46,073 nucleotides of DNA from a virus: positions 1-46,073 of the IMG/VR virus record IMGVR_UViG_3300044956_000682; one strand, written 5' to 3'. The position numbers and the translations under genes were made by a program. The notes under the pieces were generated by a model, which had not been told where the DNA came from, did not search any database, and saw only the letters and a program-made list of their open reading frames with translations. This document shows positions 29,510 through 38,331 of this stretch, piece by piece. How positions within the stretch are numbered: position 1 is the first letter of the stretch; every line of letters begins with the position of its first letter.

Positions 29510-30751
29510 ATGATAGATAATACACATGCGGATATTGCGAAACATTCAAAGATATTAATGTTTAAGGAACCATTTTATGGATTGTTCCTAATTAGTTTAA
29601 ACAAAGAATTAAATGATATTGTTTCAACTGCTTGTGTTGCTAAAGATGGTATCAATACTAAATTAGTTATTAGTCCTAAATTTTGGGAAACAATAAGTGA
29701 TAATGTTAAAGTAGCAGTATTAAAACATGAATTATTACATATTGCTTTTAAACACTTACAAATGTATGATTCATATTCAGAAAAGGAGTTATTGAATATA
29801 GCCGCTGATTTAGAGATTAATCAATACATTGAAGACTCTTATAAAGACAAAACTTGGGATGGTTTAGAAATTACTAACGCACCTTGGGCTGCTATGAATT
29901 TACCTGTTAAAGCAGGTACTAGAAAGTATTATGAGTTGTTACAACAAGAAATACAAAATAATCCTGATGGTGATGTAGCTAAGTTTGTTCAAGCAATGAA
30001 AGATGCTAATGGTGATGGTGAAGTAAGAGAAATAACATTAGGTGATGGTACTAAAGTCACTGTTAAAGCATCTCATGAGTTTTGGAAGCAATATGAGGGG
30101 ATGGATGAGGCAGAAAAGAAATTGATGGAAAAACAAATTGAACATCAACTTAAAGACACTGCTGAACAGGTTATGAAACAAAGAGGTACTGTACCTGGTG
30201 AGTTGAAAGAATTGATTGATTCACTTTATGTTTCTGAAGAACCAGTTATTGATTGGAGAACATATTTAAGACGTTTTAATGGTATGGCTAGTAAGGTATT
30301 TACTAAAAAAACAAGACGTAAACCAAATAAACGTTTCTATGGTAATCCAGCCCTTAAAATTAAACAAAGAAAAAATACACTTGTAGCTGTTGACACATCA
30401 GGATCAGTTTCTAAAGATGATTTAAAGGAGTTTTTAAGCGAGATTCATCATATATGGAAAACAGGTACTGAAGTAACTGTTATTGAATGTGATGCTTCAA
30501 TTGGTCGTGTTTATGAATATAAAGGTAAAGCTGAAGAAGCCAAAGAAGTAACTGGTCGTGGAGGTACAAGTTATGAACCAGTATTAGAATATTTGTGGGA
30601 TCATAAAGACAAATACCAGAACTTAATTTATCTAACTGATGGTGAATGTTCAACTAGAATGACACCTTGCAAACCAACATTATGGGTTCATTGTTCAGGA
30701 AGAAGAATTAATGATGAATTACCAGGTGCTAAAGTACAAATTAATTCATGA
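29510..30751 (+). CDS. VWA-like/DUF2201-type putative metallopeptidase
   Basis: 413-aa protein. Residues 60-100 carry an HExxH-like KHELLHIAFKHL (H73-E74-L-L-H77), as in the DUF2201 putative metallopeptidase domain. Residues 288-410 form a von Willebrand A-like domain: LVAVDTSGSVSKDDL (MIDAS DxSGS at 295-299), ECDASIGRVYEYKG, GRGGTSYEPVLEYL and LIYLTDGECS. DUF2201 plus VWA-like is a known pair encoded next to MoxR AAA+ ATPases, as is the case here. Probably a chaperone-like partner of the next gene. Confidence 0.85.
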   Translation: MIDNTHADIAKHSKILMFKEPFYGLFLISLNKELNDIVSTACVAKDGINTKLVISPKFWETISDNVKVAVLKHELLHIAFKHLQMYDSYSEKELLNIAADLEINQYIEDSYKDKTWDGLEITNAPWAAMNLPVKAGTRKYYELLQQEIQNNPDGDVAKFVQAMKDANGDGEVREITLGDGTKVTVKASHEFWKQYEGMDEAEKKLMEKQIEHQLKDTAEQVMKQRGTVPGELKELIDSLYVSEEPVIDWRTYLRRFNGMASKVFTKKTRRKPNKRFYGNPALKIKQRKNTLVAVDTSGSVSKDDLKEFLSEIHHIWKTGTEVTVIECDASIGRVYEYKGKAEEAKEVTGRGGTSYEPVLEYLWDHKDKYQNLIYLTDGECSTRMTPCKPTLWVHCSGRRINDELPGAKVQINS

Positions 30752-30765
30752 AAAAATAAATAACA

Positions 30766-31959
30766 ATGGCTAAGAAATCAACATCAAAAACAAATGCAAC
30801 TGTTTCATTAAATGTCCATGAATTGAAGGACTTTTTGAAACACATTATTGATAACAACCGTTATCTACAAGAAAACAATAAACCAATGGTGAGTATTGAA
30901 GTAGTAGGTGATTCAGGTATTGGTAAAACATCTTCTATTATTCAACTTGCTAATGAGTTGGGATTGAATTTTATTAAATTGAATCTAGCACAGATTGAAG
31001 AAATAGGTGACTTGGTTGGTTTTCCAATTCGTCAATTTGAAATGACAGATACTAAAGAAAGAGTATGGATAGATGAAAACGCAGTTGAGGACTATCGTAA
31101 AGAAGGTTATGCAACTACAGGTTTGAACCGTATGAGTTACTGTCCACCAGAATGGATTAGTGGTAAAGAAAATGGTGGTATTCTATTATTGGATGACTGG
31201 AATCGTGCTGATATGAGGTTCATTCAAGCTGTAATGGAGCTAATTGATCGTCAACAATATATTAGTTGGAAGTTACCTAAGGATTGGCATATTGTATTAA
31301 CAAGTAATCCTGATAATGGAGATTATTTAGTTAATAGTATTGACAATGCTCAAAAAACAAGATTTATTAGTGTTAATTTAAAATTTGATCTTAAATGTTG
31401 GGGTAAGTGGGCTGAAGAGAATAAGTTAGATGGTCGTTGTATTAATTTTTTATTAATGCATCCAGAACTAGTTACTAAGGAAATTAATAGTAGAAGTGTT
31501 AGTATGTTCTTTAACAGTATTAGTTCTATTAAATCATTTGAAGACCAATTGCCATTAATTCAAATGATTGGAGAAGGTTCAGTTGGTAGTGAGTTTAGTA
31601 CTTTGTTTACAATGTTCATTAATAATAAGTTAGATAAGATGATTTCACCAGAAAATATCATGACTCAAGATGAACAGTATGTGATGAATACACTTAAGAA
31701 TCTAGTAGGTAAAGATAAAGCATACCGTGCAGATATTGCCTCAACATTAGGTACAAGAGTTGCTAACTATTTAGAGTTTTATGCTAAAGATAATAGTGTT
31801 GAGAAACCATTAATTGAACGTATTGGTAAAATTATTACTGAAAAAATATTTGCTACTGACGTTTGTTATAATATGATTAAGTCTATTTATAACAGCAATC
31901 CAGGTAAATTTAAATTAATGATGTTAAATAAAGAATTAGTTAAATATATTACCAAATAA
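30766..31959 (+). CDS. MoxR-type AAA+ ATPase
   Basis: 397-aa AAA+ protein. Walker A GDSGIGKTS (48-56), Walker B ILLLDDWNRA (139-148), sensor 1 VLTSNPDNG (N181), and TRFISVNLKFDLKCWGKWA after it. The DDWNRA in place of the usual DExNR is typical of MoxR-like proteins in phages. It follows the VWA-like gene by 14 nt. MoxR/VWA pairs are known to remodel or mature other proteins in an ATP-dependent way; the target here is unknown. Confidence 0.88.
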   Translation: MAKKSTSKTNATVSLNVHELKDFLKHIIDNNRYLQENNKPMVSIEVVGDSGIGKTSSIIQLANELGLNFIKLNLAQIEEIGDLVGFPIRQFEMTDTKERVWIDENAVEDYRKEGYATTGLNRMSYCPPEWISGKENGGILLLDDWNRADMRFIQAVMELIDRQQYISWKLPKDWHIVLTSNPDNGDYLVNSIDNAQKTRFISVNLKFDLKCWGKWAEENKLDGRCINFLLMHPELVTKEINSRSVSMFFNSISSIKSFEDQLPLIQMIGEGSVGSEFSTLFTMFINNKLDKMISPENIMTQDEQYVMNTLKNLVGKDKAYRADIASTLGTRVANYLEFYAKDNSVEKPLIERIGKIITEKIFATDVCYNMIKSIYNSNPGKFKLMMLNKELVKYITK

Positions 31960-31978
31960 TGTTGGTGTTGATTAGCCT

Positions 31979-32004
31979 GAGGGGTGAGCGTGAGTTCACC
32001 TCTC
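31979..32004 (+). terminator. Terminator-like hairpin after the MoxR gene
   Basis: GAGGGGTGA (31979-31987) pairs with TCACCTCTC (31996-32004), 9 bp with one G-U, loop of 8 nt, followed by TTATATATTTATATAT. Lacks a clean U-tract. A TATTTATA lies at 32010-32017. Confidence 0.5.
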
Positions 32005-32089
32005 TTATATATTTATATATAAACATCAAAAAAAATTTGGCCTCCCAGAGAATTTTCCATATTTTTTTTAGAGCACTAATAAGTAACTT

Positions 32090-32395
32090 ATGAATAATAA
32101 GAGTGAAGTAGGAATAAGGTTATTGACATTAGATGATTGTGATTATTGTGATTGGTTGAAGAGTGAATTAGACGCTGAAGGGATAACCTATGAGAATATT
32201 GATGCTTATAAATTTAATGAATTTGCTGATAAAATAGAGGACAAATTTAAAACTAAATCATACCCAATTGTATTCATTGATTTGGGAGTTAAAGTAATTA
32301 CTATCATCTCAGAAACAGAGTTGGAGACATCAGATAAATTACTTACATTTGATACAATACCAGACTTAATTAATATTATAAAAAGATATATATGA
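32090..32395 (+). CDS. Glutaredoxin/thioredoxin-like protein
   Basis: 101-aa protein: IRLLTLDDCDYCDWLKSEL with CxxC (C17, C20) after the first strand, and KTKSYPIVFIDLGVKV, where Tyr-Pro is the cis-Pro loop of thioredoxin folds. This is the glutaredoxin arrangement. Length is typical. It may reduce ribonucleotide reductase or another phage enzyme; no partner seen. Ends in an ATGA overlap. Confidence 0.8.
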   Translation: MNNKSEVGIRLLTLDDCDYCDWLKSELDAEGITYENIDAYKFNEFADKIEDKFKTKSYPIVFIDLGVKVITIISETELETSDKLLTFDTIPDLINIIKRYI

Positions 32396-32565
32396 GATAT
32401 AAACAACCAGTAGAAAACAAATTAGATCAACTTGAAAACATGTTAATTGGTTTTGAAGCACAATTTTCAAATCCTAAATTCACAGTATTATTAGCTAAAG
32501 AAATACTTAGTAAATTAAAAGATAAAGTTGAAGAAATTCGTACATTAATTAACTCAGAACAATAA
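32392..32565 (+). CDS. Hypothetical helical protein, 57 aa
   Basis: 57-codon gene: MRYKQPVENKLDQLENMLIG, then FTVLLAKEILSKLKDKVEEI. Two predicted helices, coiled-coil-like heptads. Starts as ATGA with the glutaredoxin gene. Similar small helical proteins occur in T4-like phages near late-gene regulators; function unknown. Confidence 0.6.
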   Translation: MRYKQPVENKLDQLENMLIGFEAQFSNPKFTVLLAKEILSKLKDKVEEIRTLINSEQ

Positions 32566-32570
32566 AAGTT

Positions 32571-33350
32571 ATGCTAACACCAGAACAAATTAAATCAAAT
32601 TGGGATACATTTCTTGAATATATTGATGAATATATTTCAGATGAACGAGGTAAAAAACTTAAACAATTTTACCTTAAACATGAAGAACGCTTCATAATGA
32701 TGCCTGCTTCACACCGTCCTCAATACCACAACTGTTTTCCAGGTGGATATATTGATCATGTGAATCGAGTAGTTGAAGGTGCTCTTAAAATTGATTTTGT
32801 TTGGAGAGAAACAGGTATGATTGATACATATACTCTTGAAGAACTTATATTCTCAGCTATCAATCATGATTTGGGAAAATTTGGAACAGAAGAAGAAGCA
32901 GCATACATTGAACAAACAGACCAATGGAGACGAGATAAACTAAACGAAAATTATATGTTTAATGATCGTTTAGAATATATGACTGTTCCTGATCGTGGAT
33001 TACAATTATTAATTAACAATGGAATCATACCTACTAAAAATGAAATATTAGCTATTAAATTACATGATGGATTATATGACGAAGCTAATAAGCCGTATCT
33101 AATTACTTTCAATCCAGAGACTAAACCACGTACATCAATTATATATGTTATACATCAAGCAGATTTGATGGCCGCCAGAGTTGAATTTGAGAAGGAGTGG
33201 TTACCTAAGTTGCTAGGTCCAAAGCAAGAACAACCTAAAGAATCTAAAACAAACAACTTTAAATCAAATAAAAATAATTCAGCTATTAAGCAAAAAGTCC
33301 TTAAAACAATGGCTAATCCCGCTTTAGCTGAACTAATGAAAAATATATAA
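32571..33350 (+). CDS. HD-domain phosphohydrolase
   Basis: 259-aa protein with an HD-type metal site: FPGGYIDHVNRVVEGAL (H63), SAINHDLGKFG (H99-D100), then AIKLHDGLYDEANKPYL and IYVIHQADLMAARVEFE, which holds the last His and Asp. The order matches HD superfamily phosphohydrolases. Candidates include a nucleotide or nucleotide-second-messenger phosphohydrolase. A canonical AATAAAAGTTATG leader. Confidence 0.85.
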   Translation: MLTPEQIKSNWDTFLEYIDEYISDERGKKLKQFYLKHEERFIMMPASHRPQYHNCFPGGYIDHVNRVVEGALKIDFVWRETGMIDTYTLEELIFSAINHDLGKFGTEEEAAYIEQTDQWRRDKLNENYMFNDRLEYMTVPDRGLQLLINNGIIPTKNEILAIKLHDGLYDEANKPYLITFNPETKPRTSIIYVIHQADLMAARVEFEKEWLPKLLGPKQEQPKESKTNNFKSNKNNSAIKQKVLKTMANPALAELMKNI

Positions 33351-33354
33351 TACT

Positions 33355-33627
33355 ATGATACTAGGAATTATTTCAATTATATTATGGATATTCACAATAT
33401 TTGGATACATCATTTGGAACTTAAATCAAAAAGTAACTAAATTAGAGCAAATTGCTACTAAACAAAAGATCATTATTGATAGTGTAGCTGCTATAGTTGA
33501 AGAATCAAATAAACAACTTCACACTGTTGATTTAACAGAAGCATTTAAATCCGATGATCAGATTGGTTTCTTCTTCCGTAATTTACAAAATATACAGGAT
33601 TCATTAACTCACTATTTGAAGAATTAA
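33355..33627 (+). CDS. Membrane-anchored coiled-coil protein, 90 aa
   Basis: 90-aa protein: MILGIISIILWIFTIFGYII is an N-terminal transmembrane helix, followed by LNQKVTKLEQIATKQKIIID, a coiled-coil-like stretch facing the cytoplasm or periplasm. No enzymatic motif. Directly before the late sigma-like gene (1 nt gap). Confidence 0.6.
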   Translation: MILGIISIILWIFTIFGYIIWNLNQKVTKLEQIATKQKIIIDSVAAIVEESNKQLHTVDLTEAFKSDDQIGFFFRNLQNIQDSLTHYLKN

Positions 33628-33628
33628 A

Positions 33629-34378
33629 ATGAGTGAAGAAGTATTACTAACCAAGAAAGGGACTGTCCGTAAACGCAAACCAAAACAGTCAATTAATTAT
33701 TTTACTAAAGAAACTGAGGATGCTATTATTGAATATTTGAGATTAAGAAGTCCTAAAAAACGAAATAAACTTTTTAATGAAAAAATTAATTATGCGTTTC
33801 ATAAATTAGCTGAGAATATCATTCACACTTTTAAGTTTTACTATACAGAAGTGGATACAATTCCTGAGCTCCAACATGAAGTTGTTGCCTTTCTTCTTGA
33901 AAAATTACACCTATATGATCAAAGTAAAGGAAAGGCTTATTCTTATTTTGGTACTATTGCTAAACGCTATCTTATTTTATATAATAATACAAATTATAAG
34001 AAGCTAAAAGATAAAGCACCTGTTGAAGCAGTTGATGAAGATAAATCAATATTAATTGATCTTATAAATACTAGTGAAAAAGATAATGATCTTAAACCAA
34101 CATCATTTTTAAAACAATTTACTAAATATATAGACCATAATATGTTTATATTATTTCCAAAACAGCGTGATGCTCAAATCGCTGATGGTATAATGGAATT
34201 ATTTAGAAAAAGTGAAAACTTAGATATATTCAATAAGAAAGCCTTATACATCTATATTAAGGAAATGACTGAGGCATCAACACCTCAAATTACTAAAATA
34301 ATCAAACGCCTAAAAGTTATATATGTTCGTAAGTATAATGAGTTTTATGAGCATGGATGTATTACTATGGCGTTATAA
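33629..34378 (+). CDS. Late sigma factor-like protein (T4 gp55 family candidate)
   Basis: 249-aa protein with a sigma-70 region 2-like segment: NYAFHKLAENIIHTFKFYYT, ELQHEVVAFLLEKLHLYDQS, then KGKAYSYFGTIAKRYLI. The pattern (helix, 'Y-D-x-x-KGKA-YSYF-x-x-IAKRYLI') is shared with late sigma factors of T4-like phages. The rest is helical and charged, with no obvious region 4. It lies right before the structural genes, as expected for a late-transcription activator. Promoter specificity unknown. Confidence 0.75.
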   Translation: MSEEVLLTKKGTVRKRKPKQSINYFTKETEDAIIEYLRLRSPKKRNKLFNEKINYAFHKLAENIIHTFKFYYTEVDTIPELQHEVVAFLLEKLHLYDQSKGKAYSYFGTIAKRYLILYNNTNYKKLKDKAPVEAVDEDKSILIDLINTSEKDNDLKPTSFLKQFTKYIDHNMFILFPKQRDAQIADGIMELFRKSENLDIFNKKALYIYIKEMTEASTPQITKIIKRLKVIYVRKYNEFYEHGCITMAL

Positions 34379-34395
34379 ACTCTTTACATCTTCCA

Positions 34396-34403
34396 TATTT
34401 ATA
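34396..34403 (+). promoter_or_regulatory. TATTTATA late-type promoter core (candidate)
   Basis: TATTTATA in CATATTTATATTAAATAGG, 10 nt before the ATG at 34414, the start of the structural block. Same octamer before 18085 and 38332 and 41744. Its reverse complement is the T4 late core TATAAATA. Confidence 0.35.
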
Positions 34404-34413
34404 TTAAATAGGA

Positions 34414-34773
34414 ATGATGGATTTCAACCAAGTTATATTTAAAGATAAAACCTTTTCAAGCTTACTTGAAGATATATACAAGAATGCAAACCGTAAGGAA
34501 AAGGAAATCAAATCATTAATCGACCAGCTCAAACCAATGATTCAAGAGCCAGGTGATGCAATGATGCTTGTACCATTACTTAAGGAGTATATGGAAATAG
34601 CAGTTAAGAATGATGAAGCCCTTATTAAAATGGCTGGTATTGTTCAACGTGCTATGTCTAATACTACAAGTGATAGTGATGGAGGTATATTGAGTGAGCG
34701 TGATAAAGAATTATTATTCCAAGAAATTAGTGGTATTAAAATTGAAGAGCCAAAACAATTAAATAATGGCTGA
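34414..34773 (+). CDS. Hypothetical protein, first gene of the structural block
   Basis: 119-aa helical acidic protein: MMDFNQVIFKDKTFSSLLED, IKSLIDQLKPMIQEPGDAMM, LVPLLKEYMEIAVKNDEALI. Proteins with this helical layout lie near tail genes in T4-like phages, unnamed. The tail NNG and the next gene's start share 8 nt. ATG at 34417 is an alternative start. Confidence 0.62.
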   Translation: MMDFNQVIFKDKTFSSLLEDIYKNANRKEKEIKSLIDQLKPMIQEPGDAMMLVPLLKEYMEIAVKNDEALIKMAGIVQRAMSNTTSDSDGGILSERDKELLFQEISGIKIEEPKQLNNG

Positions 34774-35260
34774 TAGGGATAATTTTATAATAACTGGAAA
34801 TGCTACAGCTGCTAGTAATCAATATATTGGAGGTGGTGGAGGATTTATTCCATTACCTGGTCAAGCTATACAATATGGTAGAGTTATTACTATTAATTTA
34901 CAAGATAGATCTATCACATATGAAACTATTCAGAATAATTTAGGTGTATCTGCTTTAAATAAACCAAATAAAGTAACAGGTATAGCTCATAATTTTAATC
35001 CTAATTTTACTCGTTTACCTCAAATAGGTGAATTAGTTCCTTTAATTCCTGGACCTAATAATAGAGTTGGAAATCTTGCTAGTCAATATGACCAAGTTTT
35101 ATATTATATTTTAGGTACTATTTCATCTCAAGTAACTGTTGATGATAATAAAGTTCTTCAAGATCAAACAATAATATCACCTGATAATAATTTGAATTAT
35201 AAACTTAATGATATTGGAATTAATCAACTACCATCAAATGTTATTATAAATAATGGCTAA
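34766..35260 (+). CDS. Putative structural/baseplate protein, 164 aa
   Basis: 164-aa protein with beta-rich sequence: QAIQYGRVITINLQDRSITY, IGELVPLIPGPNNRVGNLAS, QYDQVLYYILGTISSQVTVD. The Gly-rich N-terminus (YIGGGGGFIPLPG) and the ITYETI strand suggest a virion protein. Located just before the lysozyme-type baseplate gene. Function inferred from position only. Confidence 0.55.
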   Translation: MADRDNFIITGNATAASNQYIGGGGGFIPLPGQAIQYGRVITINLQDRSITYETIQNNLGVSALNKPNKVTGIAHNFNPNFTRLPQIGELVPLIPGPNNRVGNLASQYDQVLYYILGTISSQVTVDDNKVLQDQTIISPDNNLNYKLNDIGINQLPSNVIINNG

Positions 35261-36644
35261 TAAAAAACAATTTTTTAGAGACATAAACCCAGGAGATGTT
35301 AGTATTGAAGGAAGACAATCTAATGGTATAACAGCTCGAGCTGATGGAAGTGTTATTCTTTATTCAGGAGTAAAAGATAATGAATTAGATAATCTTCAAA
35401 ATTATAATGGTAATATTCCTGTTGATGGTTATTTAGGTAATATTATAGCTGTTTTAAAAGCTGATCAAAACATAGCTTTTCCTATAGGAAATAATAATGA
35501 AGAAACATATATTGAATCTGCTCAAGTAGATCCAAATAAAATAATTGTAGTAACAACAATAACCCCAACCCCAACTCCGTTACCATCAGGTACAATAACA
35601 CCAACCCCAACCCCAACACCTACTTTACCAATAAAACAATCTACTCCACCTCAACCTGCTTTAGAATATCTACCAGAAGATGAACTTGGATTTATCCAAT
35701 CTAGTTCTCAAATATTTGATGATATTGATTATTACAAAACTGTAGAAATTATTGATGGTTTATTATGGATAGCAACAGCTGGATATAATGTTCAAGTTCA
35801 AGCATTATACAATGCTGAAAGAGATGGTGTTACTTCTAAAAATAATAAACAAATAATAGAAGCTGCTAAATTAATGATTAATAATGCTATAGCTAAATAT
35901 CCAATGATAGCTGATAAATCTAAATATCCTGATGCTATGAATAGATTATTAGCTATGTGTTTAGTAGCTTATACTGAAACTCGTTTCACTCCTCAATCTG
36001 AAAATCCAAACCATACATTTAATACAGCTCAAAGAGCTAAAATATTAAAAAGTGGATTTAATACATTAAATACATTCTATGCTAAATTTGGAGTTAAACC
36101 TGGAGATGAAGGTAAAAAAGCTAGTGGTAATGCTAAAACAGCTAATCCAAAAAATATATTCAACGCCACATATGCTAACAAATATGGAAATGGTTCTGAA
36201 TCATCAGGTGATGGTTACAAATATAGAGGTAGAGGATATTATGGATTAACTTTTAAATTTGGTTATAGAAACATTGGTAAAAAACTTTATGGAGATGAAA
36301 ATAAATTTTTAAATAATCCTGATCTAGTTAACACAAAATTTGCTACTGAAATATTTTTAAGATCTATGTTTGAAGGAGGAGTATGCGCTTTAGGAATTGG
36401 TTTATTAGCATATACAAATACTCCTGAAAAAGTTAATAATTATAATGTTGGTTCAATAGTGAGTGTGACTTTACCTAATGGAACTGTAAAGAAAATAAGA
36501 GGAGATGTAGCTAGTAATTACACAACCTTTAAAGGAGCTAATAATTTAGTAAACAGTAACAAAGCTCAAGGATATGAAGATAATTTTAAAAATATATATA
36601 ATAGCCAAGAATTAAAAAACTTTATAAATAGTAAATTAAAATAA
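35253..36644 (+). CDS. Baseplate-associated GH19-like lysozyme with PT-rich linker
   Basis: 463-aa protein in three parts. Residues about 1-95: beta-rich virion domain (FFRDINPGDVSIEG, GSVILYSGVKDNELDNL). Residues about 97-131: Pro/Thr linker (ITPTPTPLP then TITPTPTPTPTLP). Residues about 200-460: GH19 chitinase/lysozyme-like domain, VAYTETRFTPQSEN then GSESSGDGYKYRGRGYYGLT, which matches DGYKFRGRGYIQLT of the endolysin at 41105. The catalytic His-Glu (HE) of the endolysin is Thr-Glu here. Probably a peptidoglycan-cleaving piece of the puncturing device, a functional counterpart of T4 gp5. Confidence 0.78.
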   Translation: MANKKQFFRDINPGDVSIEGRQSNGITARADGSVILYSGVKDNELDNLQNYNGNIPVDGYLGNIIAVLKADQNIAFPIGNNNEETYIESAQVDPNKIIVVTTITPTPTPLPSGTITPTPTPTPTLPIKQSTPPQPALEYLPEDELGFIQSSSQIFDDIDYYKTVEIIDGLLWIATAGYNVQVQALYNAERDGVTSKNNKQIIEAAKLMINNAIAKYPMIADKSKYPDAMNRLLAMCLVAYTETRFTPQSENPNHTFNTAQRAKILKSGFNTLNTFYAKFGVKPGDEGKKASGNAKTANPKNIFNATYANKYGNGSESSGDGYKYRGRGYYGLTFKFGYRNIGKKLYGDENKFLNNPDLVNTKFATEIFLRSMFEGGVCALGIGLLAYTNTPEKVNNYNVGSIVSVTLPNGTVKKIRGDVASNYTTFKGANNLVNSNKAQGYEDNFKNIYNSQELKNFINSKLK

Positions 36645-36646
36645 TA

Positions 36647-37087
36647 ATGGCTACAACATCATATAAAGGAGAACAAATATTAATATCATCAGAACGTTTA
36701 GTTTTCAACTCAACTAGTGATGACATTCAAATAAAATCAAAAGGAATTATTCACTTTACAGCTGGTGATTCTGTTAGACTAGATGTTGGCCCTAAAGGAA
36801 CAACAGACCCAACTAACTTTTTTATTATCAATTCTCCATACATTCAATTAGGATATGATACTAAAGGTAGAACAGTTGAACCAATTACTAAAGCTGATGC
36901 TTTAGAGTCAACTGTGAATGATCAAAATGATGCTTTATCTAATTATAGTAAAATGATGGAAGCTGCTGTTAATTTTCCTCCATTAGCTACTATAGCATCT
37001 GCTTATTTAAAGATAAAGATGCAAAACACTAGAAATTCTTTAGCTGAACCAGGTAATGTTAAATCAGATACTGTAGCAACTATATAA
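36647..37087 (+). CDS. Putative tail spike/baseplate protein, 146 aa
   Basis: 146-aa protein: YKGEQILISSERLVFNSTSD, DIQIKSKGIIHFTAGDSVRL, DVGPKGTTDPTNFFIINSPY. The alternating short strands with repeated I-x-S, I-x-F resemble the beta-helical stem of T4 gp5 or related spikes. C-terminus (YSKMMEAAVNFPPLATIASA) is helical. A role in the puncturing spike is inferred from fold-like repeats and from its place right after the lysozyme gene. Confidence 0.55.
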   Translation: MATTSYKGEQILISSERLVFNSTSDDIQIKSKGIIHFTAGDSVRLDVGPKGTTDPTNFFIINSPYIQLGYDTKGRTVEPITKADALESTVNDQNDALSNYSKMMEAAVNFPPLATIASAYLKIKMQNTRNSLAEPGNVKSDTVATI

Positions 37088-37088
37088 A

Positions 37089-38315
37089 ATGGGAACTTTA
37101 GGAAACATACCACCACAATACTCACAACCAGGTAATTTAAATAATTTACCTAAAGAATTAACTTCTACTTTAGATCCTAATAAACTTAAACAGTTAAGTC
37201 CTGCTCAACTTGATGCTATTAAAAATTTACCTCCTGAAAAATTAGCATCACTTAATAATATACCTATTGATCAGTTTAAAAAATTAGATCCTACACAACT
37301 TCAAAACTTCACATCTAAATTACCAAATTTAAATGAAGTTAAAAATAAACTAGATGAGGTAAAAAAACAAATAAAAGATCGTAAAGATCAAGAAAAGAAA
37401 AAAATTGATGAACTAAAAAAATCACTTGATGATAAAAAAGGATTTTTAAAAGATCAAGTTAAACAAAGTGTTAAAGATAATAAGGCTAAATTAGCAGCTA
37501 TAGTCACTCCTATATTACTTCAATTTATTAGAGCTGAAAATATAGCTGACTTATTAATAAAAAAATTAACTAAAGATACTAAAAAACAACTTCAAAATAA
37601 AGGTACATTAACTATTGTTAATAGTGTATTTACATTTGTACCTAATGATTCAAGTAATTATACTACTTTTAAAAATAACTTTGATAGACATGTTTCTAAT
37701 ATCAAAAAATCAGTAATAACACTTCAAAATAACATTAATATTTTAACTAATATTATTAAAGCTTTAAACATAGCTCTATCAGTTATTAAAATATATATTA
37801 AAGTTAAACAAAAATTATTATTAGTTAGATTAGCTAAAATATCAGCTGAATTAGCTGCCCCATCACCAGGAGGTGCTAAACCAACAGCTGGATCTACTTT
37901 ACTTAGTATTATTAGAAGTTTACAACAACTAGAAAAAGATAATAAAAAAGTTGAAACATATCAAAATGCTATAACTGCTGCTCAATTATTTTTAACCATA
38001 TTTAAAGAAATGTTGAGTAAAATACAAATCAAAATCAACCAACTACAATTTAATATTGTTAATGATTCTACAAATACTAATAATAATGATTTAACATCTG
38101 CTTTAGCTGAAGCTAATGTGGCTGTACCTGACACTGAAGACTATACAAGTGCTAATGGTAAATCATACATACTTAAACTTATAACACTACCTAATGAACA
38201 ACGTCAATATCAGGCGTTAGATTCATTTAGTAAATTAAAAATAACACAAACAGCACCAAGTCGTATTAAGACTGATGCTCAACTACTTGAAGAAATTAAA
38301 TCAATACTTGGATAA
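37089..38315 (+). CDS. Coiled-coil virion protein with short N-terminal repeats
   Basis: 408-aa protein. Residues 24-85 contain about four repeats of 11-14 residues with a 'P-x-x-L-x-x-L' core (LSPAQLDAI, LPPEKLASL, IPIDQFKKL, LDPTQLQNF). Then a charged coiled coil (EVKKQIKDRKDQEKKKIDEL), several helical hydrophobic stretches (IVTPILLQFIRAENIADLLI), and an alpha-beta C-terminus. Probably an elongated structural protein of the tail or baseplate; no enzymatic motif. Confidence 0.6.
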   Translation: MGTLGNIPPQYSQPGNLNNLPKELTSTLDPNKLKQLSPAQLDAIKNLPPEKLASLNNIPIDQFKKLDPTQLQNFTSKLPNLNEVKNKLDEVKKQIKDRKDQEKKKIDELKKSLDDKKGFLKDQVKQSVKDNKAKLAAIVTPILLQFIRAENIADLLIKKLTKDTKKQLQNKGTLTIVNSVFTFVPNDSSNYTTFKNNFDRHVSNIKKSVITLQNNINILTNIIKALNIALSVIKIYIKVKQKLLLVRLAKISAELAAPSPGGAKPTAGSTLLSIIRSLQQLEKDNKKVETYQNAITAAQLFLTIFKEMLSKIQIKINQLQFNIVNDSTNTNNNDLTSALAEANVAVPDTEDYTSANGKSYILKLITLPNEQRQYQALDSFSKLKITQTAPSRIKTDAQLLEEIKSILG

Positions 38316-38320
38316 TAAAA

Positions 38321-38328
38321 TATTTATA
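38321..38328 (+). promoter_or_regulatory. TATTTATA late-type promoter core (candidate)
   Basis: TATTTATA 3 nt before the ATG at 38332, too close for a usual leader; listed because the octamer recurs at other late starts. Confidence 0.25.
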
Positions 38329-38331
38329 GAT

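Noticed and set aside
35547-35631. Simple CCAACC repeat as a recombination site
   Set aside because: It encodes the Pro/Thr linker of the baseplate protein in frame, which explains the repetition.
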